From G963556115 sp963666605 (GTDB lineage: Bacteria > Planctomycetota > SZUA-567), in the NCBI GenBank assembly GCA_965140405.1, contig OZ223208.1:3348001-3412000 (forward strand): a stretch of 64,000 nucleotides of DNA, read 5' to 3'. The notes beneath the pieces were generated by a model. That model searched no databases. It saw nothing but the letters and a program-made list of their open reading frames with translations, and was not told the origin of the DNA. Below, piece by piece: positions 1 through 7,983 of the stretch. Both the position numbers and the translations under genes were made by a program. The number at the start of each line of letters is the position of its first letter. The stretch's first letter is position 1.

Positions 1-24
1 CACATCCTTAAGTGTTGCTAACAT
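1..24 (-). CDS. N-terminus of a truncated gene (LacI-type regulator or class II aldolase)
   Basis: Eight codons (MLATLKDV) run off the left edge. The ATG at 24 is preceded by a good AGGAGG site at 31-36, so a real gene starts here. TLKDV is typical of the start of a LacI-family regulator (helix-turn-helix), which would suit the sugar operon just upstream. Class II fructose-bisphosphate aldolases also begin in a similar way and would also suit a sugar operon, so the product cannot be decided. A terminator lies between it and the upstream kinase gene. Confidence 0.45.
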
Positions 25-70
25 ACTAACTCCTCCATATATAAAATATTAAAAATATTACGACTCATTT

Positions 71-103
71 TAAAAAAAGTAATAACCCTAAAGGAAGGTT
101 ATT
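71..103 (-). terminator. terminator after the PfkB kinase gene
   Basis: AATAACC (81-87) pairs with GGTTATT (97-103). On the minus strand the stem is followed by ACTTTTTTT. The stem overlaps the kinase stop codon. Confidence 0.6.
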
Positions 104-1061
104 TCTTAAGCCCTTCAATTACGATTCCTCTATTATCCAAAAACTCTACAACCTCGTCAATAGCCTGTAGTCCACCACTTCCGCCAATAAACCCTGCATT
201 AATTCCTGCAGTAGCACTCGCAAACAGAGCACAGTCACGGAGTGGAAGTTCATGAAAAAGACCACAACAGAATCCTGCAACAAAGTTATCTCCGCACCCT
301 GTAGTGTCAATTACGTCAACATCTAAAAATGCTGGTGTAGTAAATTCTTCAGTAGCTGTCTTTACAAACGAACCCTTAGAGCCAAGTTTTAGTACTATAT
401 TCTTTGCTCCCAAATCCATGAAAAATTTTGCGATTTCTGCATAATCTTCGACTCCAGCTAGAGCGACCGCCTCTTCATAACTTGGCATAAAGTAGTCCAA
501 ATACGGTAAGACTCCTCGAATATTCTCAATCCCAAGCCCCATCACATCACAACATGTATCCGCGACGGTAATCACACCTCGCTCTTTTGCACCACGAAGA
601 ATAACAGGAACGCCTTCTTTATCAAACTTCTCAGCTACAAAAAAACTTCCTATAGTAAGTATCTTGGTATCATAATACTTATTATAGTCCACATTCAACC
701 CTGTAAATAATGGTGAACATCCAGAGTTGAATAAAAAATGTCTCTCTCCAGCCTTATCAATCAGCGGTATAGCAGTCTGACTTGACATCCCTTCAAAGAC
801 CTCTACTCCAGTAGTATCGACGTTCTTCGAATGAAGAGCATCTAATAATACCTTCCCACCGTGATCATTTCCGACGTACGAGACAATCGCAGTATTCATT
901 CCAAGACTAGCGCTTGTCACCGCTTCATTCACCGCATCACCGCCAGCAGCCATCGAAATTTTATCAACATGTGTACTATCAATATCGAATATACTCGCAG
1001 ATAAGTCACCAAGTACTGGAATATCCAGACAAGTAAATCCAACACATACAATATCAAACAC
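99..1061 (-). CDS. PfkB-family carbohydrate kinase
   Basis: This is a cytosolic sugar kinase of about 320 aa that phosphorylates a sugar or sugar acid with ATP. The C-terminal PfkB signature is present as DTTGCGDNFVAGF, with the catalytic Asp in GCGD; Cys replaces the more usual Ala. The N-terminal glycine-rich substrate motif is seen as AAGGDAVNEA. The start chosen is GTG at 1061, which has GGAG at 1069-1072. The longer frame opens at an ATG at 1097, but that codon lies inside a terminator stem and has no ribosome site. The gene follows a ribose-type ABC transporter, so it probably phosphorylates the imported sugar. The substrate (ribose, fructose, KDG or other) cannot be read from the sequence. 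Confidence 0.88.
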   Translation of the reverse strand: MFDIVCVGFTCLDIPVLGDLSASIFDIDSTHVDKISMAAGGDAVNEAVTSASLGMNTAIVSYVGNDHGGKVLLDALHSKNVDTTGVEVFEGMSSQTAIPLIDKAGERHFLFNSGCSPLFTGLNVDYNKYYDTKILTIGSFFVAEKFDKEGVPVILRGAKERGVITVADTCCDVMGLGIENIRGVLPYLDYFMPSYEEAVALAGVEDYAEIAKFFMDLGAKNIVLKLGSKGSFVKTATEEFTTPAFLDVDVIDTTGCGDNFVAGFCCGLFHELPLRDCALFASATAGINAGFIGGSGGLQAIDEVVEFLDNRGIVIEGLKK

Positions 1062-1080
1062 GACAAAACTCCAAAAAAAT

Positions 1081-1130
1081 TTAATAAAAAACACCAAGCC
1101 AACCAGTAACCGCTAGGCCGCCTTGGTGCT
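1081..1130 (-). terminator. intercistronic terminator between rbsC and the kinase
   Basis: CACCAAG (1092-1098) pairs with CTTGGTG (1122-1128), with partial pairing inside. The minus strand then reads TTTTTTATT. It probably lowers kinase expression relative to the transporter. Confidence 0.7.
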
Positions 1131-1233
1131 ATAATGTTATTGCCTGCGATGACTATCTCGTAATCATATCAAACAGGCAAAACCCGATTCAATTCTCAAA
1201 TTACACATCAATACTTAAATAATACTTTTGTTA

Positions 1234-2214
1234 CTACTTAGAGCTCTTCATCTTCTGCCTATAGATATCGATAAGCACCGCACCGATAATAACTACACCC
1301 TTTACAACCTGTTGCCAGAAGTCAGGCACAAGAGCGATAGTCAAGCCGTTATTAAGTACGGCAATAATCAACGCACCAACAAGTGTACCACCGACACTAC
1401 CTATACCGCCGTTGAAACTTGTACCACCAAGGATAACCGCCGCAATAGCATCCAGCTCGTAAGATACCCCAAGCATACCATTGGCACTATATAGCCTTGA
1501 TGAGAGTACCACACCAGCGACACCAGCAAGCATACCACTGATTGCATAGACAATAACAAGGATCACACCAACAGAGATACCTGAGTACTTTGCTGCTAAT
1601 TCATTACCACCGACAGCATAGATTCTTGTTCCTAGTACAGTTCTTTTTAATAATATCCAAGTACAAGCAAATATAACCAGAGCTATAATAACAAGCCATG
1701 GGATAAATTTAAAGACTCTACCATTACCGAGTACTTCATATGGCAGATTGTTATTGATAACAGTTGTACCGTTGGCTATCAAATACGCTACACCTCTAAA
1801 GGAGGTCATCGTACCCAAGGTGGCAATAAAAGGCGGCATTTTGAAACAAGCAATAAGTAGACCGTTTACTGCACCAATTGCCAAGCCTATAAATACAGCT
1901 ACCGGTATTGCAAGGTATGGCATAGAGCTCAGCGATATTTTTACAGCTACCACAGCAGATACAGCTAGCACAGATCCTACCGACAGGTCGATACCTGCCG
2001 TAAGGATGACCATAGTCATTCCACATGCTATAATAATATTTACAGAGGCCTGTCTAAAAATATTAGTAATGTTGTTAACTGTACCAAATCTTCCTTCATA
2101 GAGATAAAAAATTACACAGAATAGGATCAGGATTGGCAACACCCCAAACGTATTCAGGTCAATTTTTCTACGCTCTTCTTTCCCTATCGGGATATTTTTT
2201 GCATTATCGTTCAT
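1234..2214 (-). CDS. rbsC: Ribose-type ABC transporter permease (RbsC-like)
   Basis: This 326-aa inner-membrane permease belongs to the BPD_transp_2 family (ribose, xylose, AI-2 and similar sugars). It has a short polar N-terminus followed by about eight to ten hydrophobic segments. The cytoplasmic coupling loop near NELAAKYSGISV is the typical contact with the ATPase. Its ATG overlaps the stop of the upstream ATPase gene by one base (TAATG), so translation is coupled. The substrate is inferred only from family resemblance. Confidence 0.93.
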   Translation of the reverse strand: MNDNAKNIPIGKEERRKIDLNTFGVLPILILFCVIFYLYEGRFGTVNNITNIFRQASVNIIIACGMTMVILTAGIDLSVGSVLAVSAVVAVKISLSSMPYLAIPVAVFIGLAIGAVNGLLIACFKMPPFIATLGTMTSFRGVAYLIANGTTVINNNLPYEVLGNGRVFKFIPWLVIIALVIFACTWILLKRTVLGTRIYAVGGNELAAKYSGISVGVILVIVYAISGMLAGVAGVVLSSRLYSANGMLGVSYELDAIAAVILGGTSFNGGIGSVGGTLVGALIIAVLNNGLTIALVPDFWQQVVKGVVIIGAVLIDIYRQKMKSSK

Positions 2215-3752
2215 TATTTTCCCTCGTATTTATAGTCTGGAGTTTTCATCCCAGCTGCATATCCCATTATATTTTCCTGTGTTATTTTATCTTTATCTTT
2301 TATTTCGTGTACAATTGTACCATCTCTAACAACAAGTACCCTTGTAGAAAGCCCTATAAGTTCAGGAAGTTCACTGGATATCATTATTACTGACATCTCC
2401 CTAGATGCCACCAGATTTTCAATAATTTTATAGATCTCACTCTTTGCTCCTACATCTACTCCACGTGTAGGTTCATCAAGAATCAGTACTTTAGGGCTTG
2501 TTGAGATCATTCTCGAGATCAGTAGCTTCTGTTGATTACCACCTGAAAGTGATCCGGCTACCGTATCTGGAGAGGCTAGACTAATATTCATTTTTTTGAT
2601 ATAGTCTCGTGAGAATCTCCGGCTAGAGGTTCTATTCAAGAAACCAGCATTCGATATTTTTCTGAGCATATTCAGACTGATATTATCAGCTGAAGACATA
2701 TCTAAGAACAACCCTTGTCCTTTTCTATCTTCAGTAAGGTATGAGATACCAGTTGAAATTGATGAAATAGGATCGAAGTTCTTTATCTTCCTTCCCTGGA
2801 GATAGACATCGCCAGAGGTCATTTTATCAATACCGAATAGCAATTTGGCTATCTCTGTTCGCCCTGCCCCAACGAGACCTGCAAATCCCAGAATCTCACC
2901 TTCAAAGAGGTCGAAAGAGACATCATTAATAAAGTGCCCATCCGACAGGTCCGTTACAGTAAGAAGCTTTTTCTCAGAAGCCTCAATATCCAATTCACCA
3001 TAATATTCTGTAAGATTACGCCCAACCATATGCGCAACCATATCTTTTTCGTTAATTTCATCCTTTTCCATAGTAGCGACATGCGCACCATCTCTAAGGA
3101 CAACCACTCTATCAGAAAGTTCTACGACCTCTTTGAGTCGGTGACTTATATATATGATAGAGATACCTTTTTGTTTTAATCGAGCTATCAGGTCGAAGAG
3201 ATGTCCCATCTCTGTCTCACTAAGAGAAGCAGTTGGCTCATCCATGATTATGACATCGCTATTCTGACTAATTGCTTTGGCAATTTCCAATAACTGCTGT
3301 TCAGCGATACTCATATTTTTGGGATAATCTGAAGCTTTAAACGGCGCATCAATTTCACGCAGTACTGCTTCAGTATCAGACATCAATCTTTTTCTATCGA
3401 TGAAGATTCCATTTACTAAAGGTTCTCTTCCCATATAAATATTTTCAGCCACAGTAATATCTGGTGCAACTGAGAGCTCTTGGTGAATAATACTTATACC
3501 GAGATCCAGTGCATCACGGGGAATTCTAATATCTACTTTTTTACCATCAACGAGGATTTCTCCTTCGCCATCATCTTTTGTATATACCCCAGCGAGTATC
3601 TTCATCAGAGTACTCTTACCGGCACCATTCTCTCCTACGATCGATAGGAGCTCACCCTTATTTATAAAGACAGATACATCGACTAGAGCTTTCACGCCTG
3701 GGAATGTTTTTGAGATATGGTTTGCTTCAATTTTATGAACTTGTTTATCCAT
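2214..3752 (-). CDS. rbsA: Ribose-type ABC transporter ATPase, two ABC domains (RbsA-like)
   Basis: This 512-aa tandem ATPase energises the RbsC-like permease. The first half has a full Walker A (GENGAGKST), a degenerate signature (MSIAEQQ) and Walker B ending DEPTA. The second half has a degenerate Walker A (GLVGAGRTE), a full signature (LSGGNQQ) and Walker B ending DEPTRGVDVG. This asymmetry is normal for the RbsA/MglA family. It lies between the binding-protein gene and the permease gene, all in one direction. Confidence 0.95.
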   Translation of the reverse strand: MDKQVHKIEANHISKTFPGVKALVDVSVFINKGELLSIVGENGAGKSTLMKILAGVYTKDDGEGEILVDGKKVDIRIPRDALDLGISIIHQELSVAPDITVAENIYMGREPLVNGIFIDRKRLMSDTEAVLREIDAPFKASDYPKNMSIAEQQLLEIAKAISQNSDVIIMDEPTASLSETEMGHLFDLIARLKQKGISIIYISHRLKEVVELSDRVVVLRDGAHVATMEKDEINEKDMVAHMVGRNLTEYYGELDIEASEKKLLTVTDLSDGHFINDVSFDLFEGEILGFAGLVGAGRTEIAKLLFGIDKMTSGDVYLQGRKIKNFDPISSISTGISYLTEDRKGQGLFLDMSSADNISLNMLRKISNAGFLNRTSSRRFSRDYIKKMNISLASPDTVAGSLSGGNQQKLLISRMISTSPKVLILDEPTRGVDVGAKSEIYKIIENLVASREMSVIMISSELPELIGLSTRVLVVRDGTIVHEIKDKDKITQENIMGYAAGMKTPDYKYEGK

Positions 3753-3801
3753 ACTTTATCCATCTAATTGTTATTAAAATTCATACGAATGCTAAGAAGA
3801 A

Positions 3802-3834
3802 ATACCCATCTATTAAAGGACAACAGATGGGTAT
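3802..3834 (-). terminator. hairpin between rbsB and rbsA
   Basis: ATACCCATCT (3802-3811) and AGATGGGTAT (3825-3834) form a perfect 10-bp stem. On the minus strand TTTCTTCTT follows, a weak T-run. It is probably a partial terminator or mRNA-stabilising stem that lets the binding protein be made in excess. Confidence 0.6.
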
Positions 3835-3922
3835 CCCCACAGGTCTTTCTCTCAAACCTCGCATTCAAGAGTTACTACTCTAATTGCGGTATTTCTACTA
3901 ATTACCTTATACCACCTGTTTA

Positions 3923-4852
3923 TTACCAAGGCTTATAAGAAGCCATGTTATCTTTTGTGATAAGTTTTACAGGGAATAGTACTTCTTTAGTTTCTGGCAA
4001 CTTACCATTCATAATATCATAACCAATTTTAGTTGCTTCCATAGCCATCTGTCTTGGAGTCTGAGCAGGAGTAGCTTCAAAGATTGAGCCATCACGTCCC
4101 ATTTCAACGATAGCATCTTTAGAACCATCAACACCAACTACGAACATTTCACTTTCACGGTCAGCCTGCTTGATAGCAAGTGCACAGCCAATAGCTGATG
4201 GGTCATTAATAGCGAAAACAGCGTCGATTTCAGGGAAAGCAGTAAGTAGACTAGACATGATTTCTAGACTCTTATCACGTTGACCTTTACCATTTTGGTC
4301 ATCACTAAGAATTTCGATACCTGGGTATTTAGCGAAGATCTCTTTAGCACCGCCAACACGACCAGTAACTGCAGATACAGGGTCAGCATTTAGAATAATA
4401 ACTTTACCTTTTCCGCCAAGTTTATCTGCAACATATTGACCAGCTTGACGACCTGCTTGCCAGTTATCAGACTGGATAGTTAGGTCAGCGCCAACAGCAG
4501 CAACGTCAGCAGCGATAACAACAACACCAGCTTCTTTTGCTCTCTTTACAGCTGGTCCGATACCTTCAGTATTACAAGCGTTAAGGATGATTAGTTCGCA
4601 ACCACCAGCAACAAGATTATCAAGCTGACTAGTCTGCTTACCTAGGTCGTTATCACCTGAAAGTGAGATAACCTGCACATCTGGATTGATCTTTTTAGCT
4701 TCCTCTTTAACACCTTCAACCATTTCAATAAAGAAAGGATTAGCAAGTGTCTGCATCAATACACCAACTTTAGTCAATTCTTTAGCACTTACAGACATTG
4801 AGCTAACTGCCAATAGAGCCACTAGAGCTAAAATAATTTTACCAAATTTCAT
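3923..4852 (-). CDS. rbsB: Periplasmic sugar-binding protein (RbsB-like)
   Basis: This 309-aa exported substrate-binding protein is of the peripla_BP_4 type. It starts at ATG 4852 behind AAAGAGG, not at the longer upstream ATG. The N-terminus is a classic Sec signal peptide ending near SVSA. The mature part has the two-lobed pattern of the family, with segments such as TLANPFF, a SDNWQAGRQAG stretch and a late VVGVDGS loop that contacts ligand in relatives. It is the first gene of the operon and delivers sugar to the permease. Confidence 0.93.
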   Translation of the reverse strand: MKFGKIILALVALLAVSSMSVSAKELTKVGVLMQTLANPFFIEMVEGVKEEAKKINPDVQVISLSGDNDLGKQTSQLDNLVAGGCELIILNACNTEGIGPAVKRAKEAGVVVIAADVAAVGADLTIQSDNWQAGRQAGQYVADKLGGKGKVIILNADPVSAVTGRVGGAKEIFAKYPGIEILSDDQNGKGQRDKSLEIMSSLLTAFPEIDAVFAINDPSAIGCALAIKQADRESEMFVVGVDGSKDAIVEMGRDGSIFEATPAQTPRQMAMEATKIGYDIMNGKLPETKEVLFPVKLITKDNMASYKPW

Positions 4853-4909
4853 AAATTCACCTCTTTCAAAAAAAAAACGAACAAATAAACAAAAAATAAG
4901 ACAAACAAA

Positions 4910-4943
4910 ATTTAGTACCACTAAATCACAGCACCAAATAATA
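4910..4943 (-). promoter_or_regulatory. candidate promoter and operator of the sugar operon
   Basis: A palindrome ATTTAGT-ACC-ACTAAAT lies at 4910-4926, just downstream of a minus-strand TATTAT (-10-like, 4938-4943) and 58 bases upstream of the rbsB start. The position fits a LacI-type repressor site. The -35 is unclear. Confidence 0.35.
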
Positions 4944-5449
4944 CCAAAAATGTACATTTTACTAACAAATTATTTAAAAACACTAGAAATAAACCACTAG
5001 CATCAAATATAAAAACGACAATAACGCCTTAATTTACCAACAACACTTACTTATTTATCGATATTATTTTTAAGTTATATCTCAAACAAATCAGTTACTA
5101 CAGCTTACACCACCAATCTAACTAGTCAATTAAATTTATAATTTATTCACAATTTATTTACAAAAATATAAATCAATAGCATAATAATGCTATCATAAAA
5201 ATCTTAATTTATAGTTATTTGTTTATATTATATTGTTTTATAGACAAGATTACAATATAGCTTTTAAATAATCATATACCAGCAGTATTTTTTACAAAAA
5301 AAATAAACGCACTCTTACATTCATTTCGTTTACTTACTGTTTACATTAATATTTATTAAGACAAGCCTAATGACAATATATCTCCTTATACTGTAGGAAA
5401 TTACCTCAAATAATTAACAATCATATGAAATGATAATCCCGGCATAATC
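4944..5449. other. AT-rich intergenic stretch
   Basis: About 500 bases upstream of the sugar operon. No gene, RNA or clear repeat was recognised. Distal promoter elements of the operon may lie here. Confidence 0.5.
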
Positions 5450-5488
5450 TCATAAAAATAAATCCCCCAGCACCAAGTGCTAGAGGAT
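5450..5488 (-). terminator. terminator downstream of argJ
   Basis: ATCCCCCAGCAC (5462-5473) pairs with GTGCTAGAGGAT (5477-5488), with G-U pairs and a three-base loop. TTATTTTTATG follows on the minus strand. Confidence 0.75.
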
Positions 5489-5541
5489 CATTTTTATCTA
5501 AAAATTAACAAATATCTTGTCTTTTTTACCTAAAAACAAGC

Positions 5542-6726
5542 TTACGTATGATACTCAGCATTAATTTTCACATAATCATAAGAGAAGTCACAGGTAAGCA
5601 TAGTCATCTTCTCAGATCCCAGATGGAGATCGACATCTATACTTATATCCTTATTTGCCATCAACTTAGAAACTTCTTCTGCGTCAAATTTCTGCGGTGT
5701 ACCAGCTAGAAGGAGTGTCTTTGCACATAAAGCAATATCAGTCTTTGCTTCCTCCATATCGCAGCCAGATTTACCCAGAGCCATGATCACCCTACCCCAG
5801 TTAGGATCACAGCCAAACATCGCGGTCTTCACCAGCGGGCTCTCTGCAATAGACCTAGACGCCAGCTTAGCATCTTGAAGGGTCTTGGCGCCTTTTACAT
5901 TTACTCTTACCACCTTTGTCGCCCCTTCACCATCTATAGCAATCTTCTCCGCCAGAGTAAAGCATACGTCATATAGCCCATCCCTAAACTCTTTATACTC
6001 AGGAGATTCCTTACTAGTAATCTTCTCCCCCTTACAGCAGCTTGAGAGGAGGAGCACAGTATCATTTGTAGAGGTATCACTATCAACTGTTACAGCATTG
6101 AAAGATAGATCCACTACCTCCTTTAGCGCCGAGTCGAGTAGCTCTTGGGCAATATTAATATCAGTGATCACAAAGCCAAGCATTGTCGCCATATTTGGAG
6201 CAATCATCCCGCTCCCTTTACATACTCCAGCTATCGATCCCAATGACAGCTCGACAGCAGCCTCTTTCTTTACTAGATCAGTGGTCAGGATAGCCTCAGT
6301 AAACTCTGCTCCGCATTTATCTTCCGAACCAACAATCTTCTCAACTCCACTTATGAATTTTTCCATTGGCAACTGCTCACCAATAATACCAGTAGAACAT
6401 AGCAGTATCTGTTCAGCTTCAACACCTAGCATCCCAGCCAACTTCTCAGCAACAGCCTTGGCATTATCCATACCCTCTTCACCAGTACACGCATTGGCAT
6501 TACCAGCATTTACAAGTATTGCTTTTATATTCTGCGAGTTCTTCTCAAGGGTTTTCTTTGAGAGTGTCACTGGAGCGGCAACCACCTTTGAAAGCGTGAA
6601 AACCCCTGCACCTACTGCCTTATCTTTTGCAACAATCATACCAAGATCTAGCTTACCAGAAGCCTTTATCCCAGCTTTTATAGCTTTGATTTCAAAGCCC
6701 TCTACCTTATCCAATATATTTTCCAT
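5542..6726 (-). CDS. argJ: Bifunctional ornithine acetyltransferase / N-acetylglutamate synthase
   Basis: This 394-aa enzyme of arginine biosynthesis moves acetyl from N-acetylornithine to glutamate, and in bifunctional forms also uses acetyl-CoA. The precursor is self-cleaved into two chains at the Ala-Thr bond. That motif is intact (KGSGMIAPNMATML), and the Thr becomes the nucleophile. Start ATG 6726 was chosen because it begins with the usual family N-terminus and has AAGAG upstream; the frame extends further but without homology. It is a stand-alone gene ending at its own terminator. Whether it is bifunctional cannot be told from the motifs alone. Confidence 0.96.
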   Translation of the reverse strand: MENILDKVEGFEIKAIKAGIKASGKLDLGMIVAKDKAVGAGVFTLSKVVAAPVTLSKKTLEKNSQNIKAILVNAGNANACTGEEGMDNAKAVAEKLAGMLGVEAEQILLCSTGIIGEQLPMEKFISGVEKIVGSEDKCGAEFTEAILTTDLVKKEAAVELSLGSIAGVCKGSGMIAPNMATMLGFVITDINIAQELLDSALKEVVDLSFNAVTVDSDTSTNDTVLLLSSCCKGEKITSKESPEYKEFRDGLYDVCFTLAEKIAIDGEGATKVVRVNVKGAKTLQDAKLASRSIAESPLVKTAMFGCDPNWGRVIMALGKSGCDMEEAKTDIALCAKTLLLAGTPQKFDAEEVSKLMANKDISIDVDLHLGSEKMTMLTCDFSYDYVKINAEYHT

Positions 6727-6824
6727 TATAGCTCTTTTCTTATATTTTTTTATATAGAAGAACCTAGGCTTATACTCCCAAGACTCTTCTATCATGAGTA
6801 AATATACAGCAAATTATTTATAAA

Positions 6825-7502
6825 CTACTTATCACAACTCTCATCTAAAGGAACCATTGTAACCTCACGGTTTGCATTTATTCCAAAATACCCTCGCTCG
6901 ATTGTCATATCAGGATAGTACTTCTCGATCGCCTGTAGTACCTTTTCAGGTTTATCAACTCCCGGCAAGCCAGCCGGCAATATTCCAGCTTGAGCAAAGA
7001 TATCATTGAGCCTTGTTGCACAGTTATGGCCCAGAAGTTTGAAATCAGGCGGATTCCTCTTCAGTTCATACCAACCTTGTCGGAGCTTGTCTGCCTGTTC
7101 ACGAGTAACTCGTATTCGGACTAGATCTGTAACAATCTTTAGCCCGGTCTCTCCATCATGTTCGGCATTCTGGGCAGCTTCTACACTTATATAGTGTTGT
7201 CGCAGACCTACAAGGTCATTGTAATTTCTTACCTCTCCTTTTATATATGTCAAAGCATATATGAGGAATGCCGGGGTCGGAGTAATACCTAGATTATAAC
7301 CCATAATCTCGTTACCATCGAGAAGAACCTGTATATGCCTATACCGACGTTTTTCACAGACATCATGAGTGAATTCTTTCCTAAATAGCACACCTATTTC
7401 AACATCTCTATCTTGAGATGCAATTTCAAACTTACTGTTACTACAGCCACTAGCTGTGAGTAGCGATACAAAGACCACAGCAAACAAGAGTATATTCTTC
7501 AT
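6825..7502 (-). CDS. Lipoprotein, possible permuted NlpC/P60-like fold
   Basis: This 225-aa protein has a signal peptide ending in the lipobox TASGC, so it is probably a lipid-anchored envelope protein. RBS AAGG precedes ATG 7502. The mature part has a His in RRYRHIQVLLDG and, later, a Cys in LLGHNCATRLNDIF. A His before Cys and the HNCAT pattern recall DUF4105 and other circularly permuted papain-like hydrolases, but this is a resemblance and not a firm assignment. Its neighbours argJ and a c-di-GMP gene give no hint of function. Confidence 0.65.
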   Translation of the reverse strand: MKNILLFAVVFVSLLTASGCSNSKFEIASQDRDVEIGVLFRKEFTHDVCEKRRYRHIQVLLDGNEIMGYNLGITPTPAFLIYALTYIKGEVRNYNDLVGLRQHYISVEAAQNAEHDGETGLKIVTDLVRIRVTREQADKLRQGWYELKRNPPDFKLLGHNCATRLNDIFAQAGILPAGLPGVDKPEKVLQAIEKYYPDMTIERGYFGINANREVTMVPLDESCDK

Positions 7503-7983
7503 TCTTTATACCTTAATTCAATTTACAATACAACCTAATCATAAATTACAACCTCTATAGTAATTCTCAGCCATTTTATGCTTAAGTGGCTCCACCGTCA
7601 AGAAAATACCTCTTACATTGACAGAATGCTCATATTTTCAACCGGTATTCACGAGTTTTACTATTAAATACTAACTAAATTTTACACCATAAAATTTAAA
7701 GACCCAAATGAGACATATATAATACCATACGGCAATAATGAGCAATACCTCAAAATTCCCTCAGACAAAAATCACATTTTTCACATTATACTCATTACAG
7801 TACGGAGACAACTATATAATTATGGCTTAACACTAACTTAAAATTAATATTTTAAACTTTCTATTCGCCCAAAAAATAGATAGTATATATCAGTTGTGTA
7901 ATTAAGTGATAATACTATCAATATGCAATTGAAGACACTCAAATGCAAGACATAATACTCTATACTAAAATCGAGGATAACAA
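7503..7983. other. AT-rich divergent intergenic region
   Basis: It separates two divergently transcribed genes, so it must hold both promoters. No convincing -35/-10 pair or RNA structure was found. Confidence 0.4.

Noticed and set aside
5885..6757. 290-aa plus-strand frame opposite argJ
   Set aside because: argJ is unmistakable on the other strand; the antisense frame has no recognisable domain.
7826..7834. CTTAACACT shared with the chemoreceptor palindrome and upstream of the GGDEF-EAL gene
   Set aside because: A nine-base match is expected by chance in a window of this size.
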